This document shows positions 22,705 through 30,209 of a DNA stretch of 64,000 nt, in pieces; the stretch's first letter is position 1, and the number at the start of each line of letters is the position of its first letter. The notes below the pieces were generated by a model, which did no database searches, was not told the origin of the DNA, and worked only from the letters and a program-made list of their open reading frames with translations. The DNA comes from Bathynomus jamesi (taxonomy: Eukaryota; Arthropoda; Malacostraca; Isopoda; Cirolanidae), in NCBI GenBank assembly GCA_023014485.1, contig JAJOZX010000197.1, positions 961,001 to 1,025,000 on the forward strand, given 5' to 3'. The translations under genes and the position numbers were made by a program.

Positions 22705-25700
22705 TGAAAGAATAACAGGTCATTCAAACTTAAAAATGTCTACCGTACCGTCCTTGCTACAATAAGCAGTTTTAGCTTTGACAAAACGTTATAGGTTTCC
22801 GACCCAACACTTCACCGTTTAGAGTCTTTTCTTACCTTCATTTTTGAACCACACAGCTATGAGTCGGTTCATAAGAGTAGCGCATACAGCTGCAAAGAAC
22901 CCTCTCCAGTAGTTTCTAACCGCAAAATGAACAGATGTAACTTCTATGCTGAACAGAACTCCTAACAACATTTAGAGGTGAAAATATATGAATTAATTCT
23001 AAGACTGAAATCTGAGTCCATTTCAATTATTAAAAATAAGAGAAATGAAATAATACTTTCAGTTTACACTTGCTTGTTAGTGAGATTCATTCAACTAAAG
23101 AATAAAAAATGGAATTACAGGCATAATAAGGCTTTTCTTTTCTTCTAATTAAAGTTCTCTGACAGAATGTGACCATCGTTAAGGAATAATAACAGGAATA
23201 ACGTCTGAAAATGTTTGTCCCTCTTACAGAAGCCTCCGCCCAGACAGGCGGGGCCTGGGCATCTCTCCCTGACTCGTATTTAGATGATGGTAGATTAGAG
23301 GTTATGAATTCTCCAATCAGGGACTCTGTTTCTTTTCTTCCACAAGCTCACCAATCAGAGGAACGAAAACATTTTTATTTCTTAAATCGAATACTGCTTC
23401 GTTGAAATATATATATACACAATGATCTACCTACAGCCTGATGCATATCCTCACTATGTTGAAAAGGAAATGCAAAATTATATGCGGGATATCCGTACAC
23501 TAGAACAGACAGAAATATTAAAATATCATGATCAAACCTCCGACTGGAGTAGCAAAAGCCGTAGCCACGCCCACTGCACAAGCTGCTCCCAACATTTCCG
23601 AATACCGAGTTTTGTTTTTGTAAATTCCTCTGAAAGGAATGGTTGCTTTTGTCAGTAAAAGGGCAACCATGCTCGCTATGTGCACGAAAGGGCCCTGTCG
23701 AAATTATCAATAAAAACAATTAAAAATAAAAAATACAAAAATTAAAAAAAAAAAAAAATTCAGAAAAAGGATACAGTTTACATAAAGTTCTTCGCAACAC
23801 CTGAGGTCATGTAATGGAGGGGACCTACAACCTTACGTACGTGAATTCGAACCACTGGTCACTACATAATCTGGATGCAGAGAACGGTCTCCCATCTAAC
23901 TACTACCCAGACTCAATGTCGCTAAACTTCGCTGATCGACGGGAAGCGGGTTACGACATTAGCCACGACATAGCCCAAAAGTATTGAGATAATTTGGATA
24001 ATTAAATAAAGTGTACTACTTGAACCTTTGGTGTTTTCGTTAATTTCCTGGTCATATCTGAAAATGGTGCGCGAATTCCGTTATACCTTGTACATATAAA
24101 GCTTGTTATTCTTTCGTATAATATCTGTAATGAATATCTCATGATCAAGACTAAATGTTATAAACGACAATACTAACTTAGTATTCTTTAAAGAAAAGAT
24201 GGAGAGTAAAAATCTAAAATTTAGGTCTGAGGATGAAATTTAAGAAAAGAGACCTCAAACTGAGCTGTTGTTCTTCTCCAGCGACATAAATTAATATCAT
24301 TTATCGAACCAACCTTTCATAACGAATATGTCCCAAAAACAAATATTCTTTTCTCTAATCAAATAATTTATTTATAAAATATTCATATGACATTTGATGC
24401 TGAAAGTAGAGTAGGTCAGAATAGGCTAGAGAGAGAAACAGAGACAAAATTTCTTTACCGAAAGGAATGAGCTTCTGGTGTTGTGGAACGGGTTTCCAGC
24501 CGAGTCCCGTCATGGTCACTTTAATCAGTGTTACAATGCCGACTCAAAGCTATTGTTAACTTTAATATAGTTACCATTTTTTAAGTTACACTTACCGTAG
24601 TCACGCGCCATTAGCCTCATTTTCCAAATTTATCCCTCATTTTTCCCAAGTATTACGTCATGATGACGTTATAAATGGTCCTATTTGGCTCCACCATACT
24701 ACTTCCCACAATGTCACGGATATGACGATGATAGGCATATTTTACCCACCAATAAAGCTGCATGACTACATGGAGGCAGTTCCAATTAATTAAGAAATGT
24801 TATCACGTCACACTTATTTGTCACGCTATGACTAATAAGAAGCCACAAAATTTGTCTATCACCAGCAGTTATCTTTCCGTGTTTGTTTGGTATGAGCGCT
24901 GTGCCAGTTTCTGGCACTCTTGACTAATTATTATTTTATTATTATATTTTCATATTCAAACTGTTCAAAGGCTCACGATTAACATCCCAAATTTTAGTGC
25001 TTTCGGAGATTCATCTATTTATTTCATACCTTCATCAATTGTTAATATAAACACTACCTAGCGCTTTATTATCCACCCATTACAATATATAAACATTAGA
25101 CTAATACTTTGTAGGGACCGTATTTTAGTATCATACCTACCTCTTTTCCTAACGGAAGACCAGTTCCTAACGTCGTCGTTAACCCAGTAAGCTTCGCAAT
25201 AAGGGCTTTGCAGTTAAGAGACTCTTTTAACATGACACCTTTCAAGATAGTTTTCATCTCAGGAATGCCAGAACCTGAAAGTGTAAACAAAAGGTGAGAA
25301 TCTGCATGACTAATACTACCGGGTGTGTATACAGTAACGCGAATGAGGAGAAAATCAGATTTGAATTATATTAACCCGAGTGAACATGGACGAGTAATAT
25401 TTATTACATGTACTTTTTATAACAACTGTATATTCGATTGTAAGGTTTACAAGAGGTGTTAAAAATGTCCACCATTGACCTCTATACGTTACGAAACTAG
25501 TTTAAGCCAGTTCAAAACAGATTTGTCTCTTCACTCACGTTACTTTATACCCACCCTGTATTATCAGATAAATAAGCCACCATACACGTTCTCATGAAGA
25601 AACGATAATACATTTATATACAGTGTAAACAATAAAATTACTTATTAAATTAAAATTTTATTAACGGGAAACGCCTCTTAGAATTAGGTTCCAAATTGGG

Positions 25701-28700
25701 GACTGCATAGACGTTAATTGCGAACTTACTGGCTGGTTTTTTTGACCCTATATACTAAAATGGGAACCCATTGATAAGAATGCCTTATTATTTTGGGCTA
25801 CAAAAAGCCTATCTAGCTGATTCGCCTTGAAAACTTTTCAAACTTTTCAAACTATTACGGTATAAAAGACCCAAAATAAATTTCAATATTTATTACAAAT
25901 CCCGTCATGACATTTGGCAGAAGTACGATTTCCGTTTCCAAGAGTTAACAAAAATCAGTCGTTTCGTGACTCTTGAGACACGATAGTCGTGTTTCCATGG
26001 AAACCATTGAAACTTCTAATGTATATATCTAATTTATATATTTGATTAAATTATCGCATATTGAAAAGAAAACAATGAGTCTAATTCCTTACACTAAAGT
26101 TGCTTTTCCTAAAAATTACCCATATTGCGTTCTTTCACTAATAGCTCTAAACTACATCTCTTGATGATGTGATAAGATGAGGTAGACAATACAGTAATGC
26201 TACAAGGAAAAAAGATTTGTAAAAACTAGACTATTATTAAAATGATAAAGGTGAACATTACATAATTTGTTTGTTTTTTGTTTTTTATTATTACAGTATT
26301 ATCATCAAATTCCACAGAATGTGTGTGTGTGTGTGTGTGTGATGAAGTGACCTAGCCTAAACAAATCTCATCTAATTTAACCATAGTCTACGCATGACAG
26401 TCACTGACAGATAAATGCAATGACGTGAAAAAAATGCTGCAAATTAAATTTACTTATTTTACAGATAGGAATGTGAGCAACTATTTGTAATTAATTACAT
26501 TTTTCGATTATTTTTATTATTATTAATTGAAGTTTTAAATTAACGCTAGGGCATGGTTAATTAATCATTTTTAGGAAAAAGTGATGAATGATGAAATTTT
26601 CTAATTAATCAATGATTAACTGATTAAAAATGATTAAAAATTAAATACTTCTGAAAAGAGTAAGAAAGAGCTTTATTGTTTCTGTGGCGTGAGATAAGAC
26701 CGAAGAAAACATTTTGCTCAAACATTTAGTTTGCTTTAGCTCAAGAAATCAGGCATGGGCGGATTAGGCAGTTTATACACGCAAAAGGGTGCCAAATTCA
26801 AATGGTACATTACAAAATTTAAGGTAAAATGATACTGAAATTATGACGAAACTTAATCATTTCCCATCATTTTCTAAAAATATTTTTTGATTAATTAATG
26901 ATTAAATTCGAAACAATGATTAACTGATTAACTGATTAATCTGAACCAAGCCCTAACACTTAACGCATTATCCAGAAGGATCAAATTTAAAATTGGATTC
27001 TTAAAATGGAAGTTGGTTTCAGTGATGATAAATGGTCGTATTTTACATTTTAAACGACAGAACAAAAATTAGAATAAATTTGGTGTCGACAAATATTCGC
27101 GTTTTATCGGCCACGAAACTTCTAATAGAGAAGTTTGTAAATATAGGTTTGATAAATTTAAGTTAGATAAAATTAGGTGAGGTTAAGTTAAATTAGTTTA
27201 AATTAGCTGAGATTTGTTTAGGTTAGAGGTTAGTTAAGGTAAAGTGTGGTTAACTTAGATGACATTAGTCCAAATTCGGTCAGGTTAGGTTATGTAAAGT
27301 TAATTTAGGTTAGTTAACGTAAAGTTAGATTATTTTAGGTAAGGTTAGGTTAGTTAGCGTAAAGTTAGATTATGTTAGGTAAAGCTAGGTTAACTTAAAT
27401 TCAGTTAAATTATCTCAAAATTGGTTAGGTGAAGTAAAGTTAGCTTAGATTAGGTAAAGTTAACTTACGCTAAGTTGAATTAGATTAGATTATATCAAGG
27501 GTTAATCGGTATTCTCAATCTTTCATCTACTCAACCAGTCAACTTTGGAACAACCTTCCTCAATCCATCTTTCCCTCTGTATATGACCTCCAGTCTTTCA
27601 AACGCGGAGTATCCAGGCATCTCGAAAACTTTGGACCTTGATTTTGGCTCTCTTCTTCTTCTTCTTCTTCTATGGGAGGGGCGTTTTTGCGAGCATTCGC
27701 CCTTTGCCCCTCCTCCTCCCGGTACAAAAATACTTAGATGCAAAAGCTTCCATCGAAAAAATTTTCACTGGGGAAAAATTGTCAACGTCTCGAGAATTTG
27801 TCCTGTCTGTCAAATCTGTTTTTCAAGAGGTTCCTGCGCCTTTACAATACAAAGAGCCTCTTTTCATCATTAGGGAATGAAAACCACAATGAAATGTATT
27901 TACTTCATTTAACCCTGTAGGTCTAGGAGGTCTTCCGCGAGACTGAATAAAATCGTCTGGCGTTAACCAGAACAAAATTAGTACAGTAACACTGGGCGCT
28001 AGAGGGTTAAGGTGCGCTTCAGGTACGAATAATAGAAGGGAGAAGGTGGGGGGGTGAGTAAAAGAATGAGGAAAGGTGAGAAGTAACTGGAATTTATTAA
28101 AGTCGGGTACAGATATTAATAATCTGTACATATCAGCCTCCGTTAACCTTGGTTTTGTTTCCTCCCGAATTGTTCATTCTGATGAAGGTCAAGCTTGTCA
28201 CTCCACATTACACCTACAGTTTAACGTGGAATCCGAACCACGGTCAGAGATTACAAAGTCCTCGCCCGGATTCGATCTCACGACCTCCTGACCAACAGCC
28301 CAGCGTCTTAACCACTAGGCTACCCTGGGTACCCATTTACCTACCAACAATTTTTTTTTATTGTGTAGAAGAACGAACAGTTGGGTTTTGCTGCGCGCCG
28401 CCTGCCGTCACCGGGTCTCGATCTCGGGGCCGATGGATTCGTAGTCAGTGATGCTAACCACTACACCACCGAGGTGCATTATGATCAGATATCATGATCA
28501 GATATTATCTTTATAATAATGTATACTTTGAAGTATATGATTACCATATAGGTATTTTTAGGCCAATATGGTTGGTATTAACTTTCTATAATATAAAACC
28601 AATAAATTAGAAATTTTTCTAACTGTAAAAAAAACGGTCCATGTTTACCTGCTGCTTGAGGAGCGACGAGTCGAGTGAAGGCTGTGGAAAAGAGGATAAG

Positions 28701-29182
28701 ACAAACAGGAAGCCAAATCCAACCGAGATACTGCAAGAAGGGGTAGTTTACCAAATCCCGATAGAGGTAAATACGAGCTGAGGAAAAACAGATAATACTT
28801 TTATATACTTATTTCTTATACGTGGCAATCACATTTTCCCAAATCACTATCCGAGAAATGATGGTTCATTTGTCCTCTATTTTTTATAGCCTTGGTTTTA
28901 TCTCATCAATGTTATCGTTAAAGTTAACAGCTTTGTAGTTAATTTCTTGTACGTTATACGTACATAGACGATAATTATAGCGTTTGTCTTAGAAGTTAAA
29001 GATATACCTCCTTAAGTCATTTACCGCATCTTACCTGTATTGCAAAATCCAATGCCGTGTTCGACTAGGAAAGAAATCCAAGACATTGAAATTCCCAAGA
29101 GAATGAGGAAGAGCCAGTCACCTCCTATCTTCCCCAAAGTTTTGTCCCACCAGTAGGCCACGAACGAAGAACAACATCCCAT
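9243..29182 (-). CDS. Chloride channel protein, ClC-2 / ClC-a type (complete 20-exon gene)
   Basis: Twenty exons on the minus strand encode about 893 residues. Order: N-terminus, ClC membrane domain (exons 1-12), CBS1 (exons 12-13), long linker (14-18), CBS2 (18-20). Signature motifs are GSGIPE (exon 3), GKEGPFVH across exons 3/4 with the gating glutamate, [12 protein letters not shown] (exon 10) and [12 protein letters not shown] with the pore tyrosine (exon 11). In FSIEVT (exon 5) valine replaces the proton glutamate of ClC exchangers, so this should be a plasma-membrane chloride channel. All introns are GT-AG and all junction phases close. Summed exon length is two bases short of a multiple of three, and both missing bases map to exon 18, which also has an in-frame TAA. 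The start ATG (29182-29180) has A at -3 and G at +4, but the frame stays open 16 codons upstream, so a further 5' exon is possible. Confidence 0.93.
9901..9987 (-). CDS. ClC gene exon 19 (CBS2)
   Basis: Encodes [20 protein letters not shown] followed by LIGVVGLKE, the core of the second CBS domain. Acceptor TATATTTTCAG, donor GTACTG. Confidence 0.93.
10209..10281. repeat. (TA)n microsatellite, 73 bp
   Basis: The longest uninterrupted TA tract in the window, in the intron between exons 18 and 19 of the channel gene. Confidence 0.97.
10290..10470 (+). repeat. CCAAT-bearing dispersed repeat, copy A
   Basis: Shares with copies at 16995 and 23205 the ordered blocks GGAGGCGGGGCT, a TATTCAGAT block, GAGAT.AT.AATT..C.AATCAGG, GCTGACCAATCAGGG and TTTCGTTAGAATATA. 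It has one intact CCAAT box and one altered (CTAATCAGG). Origin unknown. Confidence 0.7.
10621..11077 (+). mobile_element. Non-autonomous Helitron-like element
   Basis: Begins TCTATACTATAATAAGAGAG after an A and ends CTAGT before a T: the A^T insertion site, 5'-TC and 3'-CTRR(T) rules of Helitrons. A 6-bp-stem hairpin, CCGTCAGCGAAGTGACGG, lies 8 bases before CTAGT, the expected 3' termination hairpin. The interior has CTGTC/CCGTC repeats near the left end and a G-rich minisatellite at 10812-10935. No Rep/helicase coding. It sits in the channel intron, 31 bases past the exon 18 donor. Confidence 0.85.
11109..11247 (-). CDS. ClC gene exon 18 (entry to CBS2), with apparent lesion
   Basis: The incoming frame reads [20 protein letters not shown] and on to [10 protein letters not shown], then hits TAA. 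The CBS2 start, [12 protein letters not shown], follows 28 bases after VNF in another frame. ClC homologues have 10 residues (30 bases) there, so two bases appear to be missing. The region is an A-run followed by CCCGCCCCCC, prone to base-calling slips. Acceptor TCTCTTTTTCAG and donor GTAAAA are both good. Either the assembly consensus is wrong or this allele is damaged. Confidence 0.8.
11939..12044 (-). CDS. ClC gene exon 17 (linker)
   Basis: Encodes [20 protein letters not shown] and [15 protein letters not shown]. Acceptor ATTGTTTTCAG, donor GTAAGA. Found by phase continuity between exons 16 and 18. Confidence 0.8.
12563..12655. repeat. Minisatellite, about 26-31 bp unit
   Basis: Three to four imperfect units of the form GCGGCACCCCTATATAGGAG plus ACACTC, in the intron just downstream of exon 16 of the channel gene. 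Confidence 0.85.
12693..12850 (-). CDS. ClC gene exon 16 (linker with GILKKT motif)
   Basis: Encodes [20 protein letters not shown], then [19 protein letters not shown]. An RK(S/G)ILKKT segment is also typical of insect ClC-a linkers. Acceptor TTCCCACAG, donor GTAAAC. A TAA directly after the splice site is in the intron and is not the gene's stop. Confidence 0.88.
13049..13135. repeat. Tandem repeat, about 34 bp unit
   Basis: Units of GAAATAGTCTTTATAAATAT followed by ATATATGTAGTAT, repeated two and a half times. Confidence 0.85.
13398..13583. mobile_element. Foldback MITE, copy 3 (different outer ends)
   Basis: A palindromic element whose inner core (CCCAGCCTTCTTTAGTTAGC, CGACCTAACCTAACC, GGGCGTACAGTTAACCTAAC) matches the elements at 1601-2027. 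Its outermost arms are GAAGAATAGGGACC instead of the GGATCACCTGAAG arms. Lies in the channel intron between exons 15 and 16. Confidence 0.82.
13676..13938 (-). CDS. ClC gene exon 15 (linker)
   Basis: Low-complexity polar linker: [20 protein letters not shown], later [20 protein letters not shown], ending EDAKKE. Several R-x-x-S sites would suit basophilic kinases (inference). Acceptor TTTTTCTTTTAG, donor GTAAGA. Confidence 0.88.
13970..14062. repeat. Truncated SINE scrap and (TA)n
   Basis: AACCTTGTTTGGGTTCCGTG and CGAAGGTCAAGCTGGTGGC resemble the opening of the dimeric tRNA SINE at 28140-28475. The similarity stops at a (TA)n tract. Confidence 0.45.
14262..14512. repeat. Probable MITE remnant
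   Basis: A mariner-like end (GAGGGTGATTCAAAAAAGTA) and an internal inverted pair AAAACTGTCCGTTGCGTGTG / GTACACACAGCGGACAGTTT. No clear second terminus. Confidence 0.35.
14828..14912 (-). repeat. tRNA-like SINE head
   Basis: Minus strand carries a perfect A box (TAGTTCAGTGG) and a B box (GGTTCGAATCT) at tRNA spacing plus about 15 bases. The anticodon arm CGCTTTCCTATAAGCG does not form a normal 7-base loop, so this is taken as a tRNA-derived repeat and not a working tRNA. Confidence 0.6.
15024..15085 (-). CDS. ClC gene exon 14 (linker, 62 bp)
   Basis: Small exon encoding [20 protein letters not shown]. It continues the charged helix of exon 13 in phase. Acceptor TTCATTATTAG, donor GTTGTA. Confidence 0.85.
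15249..15335. repeat. Fragment of foldback MITE core
   Basis: CCCTTGACGATTGGTTAGGT and the inverted AACCTAACCATTCGTCA flank a short palindrome CGTTAAAACTAACG. Directly left of the mariner MITE at 15342. Confidence 0.65.
15342..15864 (+). mobile_element. Mariner-derived MITE with about 110-bp inverted repeats
   Basis: Ends CGAGGAGTGATCAAAAAGTA and its complement TACTTTTTGATCACTCCTCG, flanked by TA. The inverted repeat extends to about 15452. The interior holds only the start of a transposase gene, so the element is non-autonomous. Lies in the channel intron between exons 13 and 14. Confidence 0.92.
15570..15794 (+). pseudogene. Mariner transposase N-terminal fragment
   Basis: [20 protein letters not shown], then [20 protein letters not shown]: the first helix-turn-helix and the GRP(S) linker of mariner transposases. 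After about 60 residues it runs into the right inverted repeat. No catalytic domain. Confidence 0.85.
16318..16435 (-). CDS. ClC gene exon 13 (end of CBS1)
   Basis: Encodes [20 protein letters not shown], then [19 protein letters not shown], leading into a charged helical linker. Acceptor TTTTATTCTAG, donor GTATAA. Confidence 0.9.
16556..16808 (-). CDS. ClC gene exon 12 (end of membrane domain, CBS1)
   Basis: Encodes [20 protein letters not shown], the KKLPYLP linker, and the start of CBS1 ([18 protein letters not shown]...KMFPIVDSS). Acceptor TATATAG, donor GTAAAT. Confidence 0.95.
16995..17215 (+). repeat. CCAAT-bearing dispersed repeat, copy B
   Basis: Aligns with copies A (10290) and C (23205). 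Contains TATGGAGGCGGGGCTCATAC, TGTCCAATCAGGGACC and GCTGACCAATCAGAGG, that is two CCAAT boxes about 40 bp apart, then ATACTATTTCGTTAGAATAT. In the channel intron between exons 11 and 12. Confidence 0.75.
17406..17521 (-). CDS. ClC gene exon 11 (pore tyrosine)
   Basis: Encodes [20 protein letters not shown], then [17 protein letters not shown]. The first tyrosine corresponds to the inner-gate chloride-coordinating tyrosine. Acceptor TTCGTTCAAG, donor GTGAGT. Confidence 0.95.
17799..17961 (-). CDS. ClC gene exon 10 (GxFxP motif)
   Basis: Encodes [20 protein letters not shown] followed by [24 protein letters not shown] is the conserved pore motif. Acceptor TCTCTATAG, donor GTGAGG. Confidence 0.95.
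18356..19006. mobile_element. Non-autonomous hAT-like element, 651 bp
   Basis: Flanked by TCTAGAAC (18348-18355) and TCTGGAAC (19007-19014), an 8-bp target duplication with one mismatch. The left end AGAGGTGAGC and the complement of the right end, AAGAGGCGGGT, are related. GGGCCGG/CCGGATCCGGCC blocks lie near the right end. An internal inverted repeat (arms with TATTTCCTTGTACCGGTAC) is at 18716-18820. In the channel intron between exons 9 and 10. Confidence 0.65.
19130..19261 (-). CDS. ClC gene exon 9
   Basis: Encodes [20 protein letters not shown], then [20 protein letters not shown]. The donor is GTCAGT, a weaker but acceptable site; both phases fit. Confidence 0.92.
20041..20091. repeat. 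(CAA)n microsatellite
   Basis: About 17 CAA units 40 bases from exon 8 of the channel gene, in the intron on its right (5') side. Confidence 0.96.
20131..20233 (-). CDS. ClC gene exon 8
   Basis: Encodes [18 protein letters not shown], then [17 protein letters not shown]. Acceptor TTGCCCAACAG, donor GTTTAT. Confidence 0.92.
20863..20964 (-). CDS. ClC gene exon 7
   Basis: Encodes [20 protein letters not shown] followed by [13 protein letters not shown]. Acceptor TATTCTTTCAG, donor GTTAAT. Of the three frames only this one fits both flanking phases. Confidence 0.92.
21297..21381 (-). CDS. ClC gene exon 6
   Basis: Encodes [20 protein letters not shown] and VIIFALMG. Acceptor TTTTTCCCACAG, donor GTAAGG. 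Confidence 0.92.
21509..21960 (-). mobile_element. Mariner-derived MITE (CAGGGTGATTT ends)
   Basis: Ends CAGGGTGATTTTTTTATTGG and AAAAAAAAATCACCCTG. Inverted repeats are about 100 bp and include GCGTATATCGGCGTCAGC-type sequence. The interior carries the start of a transposase on the minus strand. In the channel intron between exons 5 and 6. Confidence 0.9.
21620..21807 (-). pseudogene. Mariner transposase N-terminus, frameshifted
   Basis: Minus strand reads [20 protein letters not shown], then after a frame change [20 protein letters not shown] and VRQFRGTGS. This is the opening helix-turn-helix of a mariner-group transposase. No catalytic region. Confidence 0.75.
22097..22670 (+). mobile_element. 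Mariner-derived MITE with about 137-bp inverted repeats
   Basis: Ends CAGGGTGTCCGAGAATTATC and GATAATTCTCGGACACCCTG. The inverted repeat reaches to about 22233 on the left. The interior has the end of a transposase gene, then an extra internal terminus copy (GATAATTTTCGGACACACTG at 22503-22522), a sign of rearrangement. In the channel intron between exons 5 and 6. Confidence 0.92.
22250..22396 (+). pseudogene. Mariner transposase C-terminal fragment
   Basis: [20 protein letters not shown], then [20 protein letters not shown] and IECL stop. This is the conserved C-terminal tail of mariner transposases, with the entire catalytic core absent. Confidence 0.88.
22836..22961 (-). CDS. ClC gene exon 5 (channel-type valine)
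   Basis: Encodes [20 protein letters not shown] and further helix sequence. The residue after IE is V, where proton-coupled ClC exchangers have a second glutamate, which argues for a channel. Donor GTAAGA. Confidence 0.95.
23205..23425 (+). repeat. CCAAT-bearing dispersed repeat, copy C
   Basis: Contains CAGGCGGGGCCTGGGC, TCTCCAATCAGGGACTC, GCTCACCAATCAGAGG and AATACTGCTTCGTTGAAATA, in the same order as copies A and B. In the channel intron between exons 4 and 5, on the strand opposite to the gene. Confidence 0.75.
23538..23694 (-). CDS. ClC gene exon 4
   Basis: Encodes [18 protein letters not shown] through [20 protein letters not shown]. It completes the GKEGP motif with exon 3. Acceptor TTTCGACAG, donor GTTTGA. 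Confidence 0.95.
23812..23985 (-). mobile_element. 5S rRNA-derived SINE (SINE3-like)
   Basis: The minus strand contains GATCAGCGAAGTTTAGC, then GGGTAGTAGTTAGATGGGAG and ACCG. These line up without gaps to the internal promoter half of animal 5S rRNA (GATCACCGAAGTTAAGC ... GGTTAGTACTTGGATGGGAG). A body follows that includes a tRNA-type B box, GGTTCGAATTC. Similarity to the 5' third of 5S is weak. A plain 5S pseudogene is the alternative; the non-5S body favours a SINE. Confidence 0.7.
25141..25274 (-). CDS. ClC gene exon 3 (GSGIPE selectivity motif)
   Basis: Encodes [19 protein letters not shown] through [18 protein letters not shown] contributes to the chloride selectivity filter and the final GKE carries the gating glutamate. 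Acceptor ACTTTCAG, donor GTAGGT. Confidence 0.95.
26546..26955. mobile_element. Non-autonomous element with ATTAATC subterminal repeats
   Basis: Left end TAGGGCATGGTTAATTAATC; the complement of the right end is TAGGGCTTGGTTCAGATTAATC. Inside both ends are clustered GATTAACTGATTAA repeats. The layout resembles the hAT elements at 57586 and 59213, but no matching 8-bp duplication was found. Confidence 0.5.
27165..27490. repeat. Degenerate TTAGG-like tract
   Basis: Repeated GGTTAGGTTA, AGGTAAAGTTA and similar words over 320 bp, consistent with decayed arthropod telomere-type repeats or a satellite derived from them. Confidence 0.6.
27501..27641 (+). pseudogene. LINE reverse transcriptase C-terminus
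   Basis: Reads [20 protein letters not shown], then [14 protein letters not shown] stop. LWNxLPxxI...SFKxxxxxHL is the usual end of CR1/jockey-group LINE ORF2. It is followed by a (TTC)n-bearing 3' UTR to about 27900. Only the 3' end was inserted or survives. Confidence 0.75.
28140..28475 (-). mobile_element. Dimeric tRNA-derived SINE, copy 1
   Basis: On the minus strand two tRNA-like modules lie in tandem. Unit 1 has A box TGGTGTAGTGG and a degenerate B box (GAGATCGAGACCC). Unit 2 has A box TAGCCTAGTGG and B box GATCGAATCC. Each has D-arm and anticodon-arm-like sequence (CACTGACTACGAATCCATCG in unit 1). They are separated by CTGCGCGCCG-type sequence. A second copy lies at 32575-32830. Confidence 0.8.
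28649..28777 (-). CDS. ClC gene exon 2
   Basis: Encodes [19 protein letters not shown] and the next helix, ending APQAAG. Acceptor TTTTTCCTCAG, donor GTAAAC. Confidence 0.93.
29035..29182 (-). CDS. ClC gene exon 1 (start codon, first helix)
   Basis: Starts [20 protein letters not shown] and enters the first membrane helix ([20 protein letters not shown]). Donor ACAG then GTAAGA. It ends with one base of a codon. No convincing acceptor is seen upstream, so it was taken as the first coding exon. Confidence 0.85.
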
Positions 29183-30052
29183 CTTGTGAGGATCGCTCGG
29201 CCCTTCGTGAGAACGGTTGGAAGCAAATAAGTTGGAAGCAGTCGTTCAATGTACGAATATAATGTCTAAATACAGACAAATATTCAAACGAAATAAATTC
29301 TCTCTCTCTCTCTCTCTCTTTAAACTCTTCTAAATATTAATTAAATATTAATTTAACATATACAGAAGGTTGGCAAAAGTAAATAGACACTTTTTCTTTT
29401 CCCAAACTGCTTTATTTAATTATAAAAATCAATAAACAATAAAAGAATTGATTGAGTCAATCAATGCCAAAGAGAAAAGAAAGGAACACAACTTTAAATA
29501 TATTGATTCAATAAATTTGTTATTATTTATTAACTTTCATAATCAACTAAAAACATTTTGGACAAAATAAAGGTGTCTATTTACTTTTGGCAACCCTCTG
29601 TATAGGGGCCATACACTTATTCAGCACTTTTATTTTATTTAATTACTTTTTTTAGTAAAAATTAGTATTATTTCCACGCGGTTATTGCGCGCGAGCGAAG
29701 ACGTACCAACTGAAACAAGAAGAAGGAAAGAAGACTATGAAATAAAAGTAGACGCAAGCCTCCATTCGTTATATTGGATATGAATAAGTTAAGAAAATGG
29801 GTGAATAACGTCATTCTTAAATCAATTACAGTTAACTTTAAAAAAAAAAAAAGGATCAACCTTCGATTTCATAACTGAAGTAGTTGCCGCTCGAATTTGT
29901 TTGGATACTCTTGGCGTCATATTCGCTGCATTCATCCAGATTTTTTATGTCCTCTGCCATTGTCTGTCAGGTGGATCACGATCCAAGAAATGCCTGTTTA
30001 GAAAACAGAAAAAAACTGTAATAATTACTGCCAAATACAGTTCTTCTTGTTG

Positions 30053-30089
<37 letters not shown>

Positions 30090-30209
30090 AGGATGAAAGT
30101 CTTTTTATAGTCAATTTTTTAATCTATAAAAGAAACTAAATATTCGAGCCCAGTCCAATGAGTAGATGGAAGAACAAAAATATAATAAAAGGTCCTTTCA
30201 GTATGAAGT
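29183..30209. other. 5' flank of the ClC gene with a small MITE
   Basis: No TATA box was identified. Holds (TC)n at 29301-29320, the MITE at 29363-29600 and (TTA)n at 30053-30087. Any promoter or extra 5' exon of the channel would lie here or further right. Confidence 0.45.
29363..29600. mobile_element. Mariner-type MITE, 238 bp
   Basis: Ends CAGAAGGTTGGCAAAAGTAA (then ATAGACAC) and GTGTCTATTTACTTTTGGCA (then ACCCTCTG), flanked by TA on both sides. Interior AT-rich without coding. Confidence 0.9.

Larger units (their letters stand above)
25275..28648. other. Longest intron of the ClC gene (exons 2-3) with repeats
   Basis: No host exon seen. It holds (GT)n at 26320-26341, a hAT-like element at 26546-26955, TTAGG-like degenerate repeats (27165-27490), a LINE 3' end (27501-27900) and a dimeric SINE (28140-28475). 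Confidence 0.7.

Noticed and set aside
29668..29859. Hydrophobic minus-strand frame near the channel 5' end
   Set aside because: Low-complexity Leu/Phe-rich translation of AT-rich DNA; no splice signals linking it to the channel gene.
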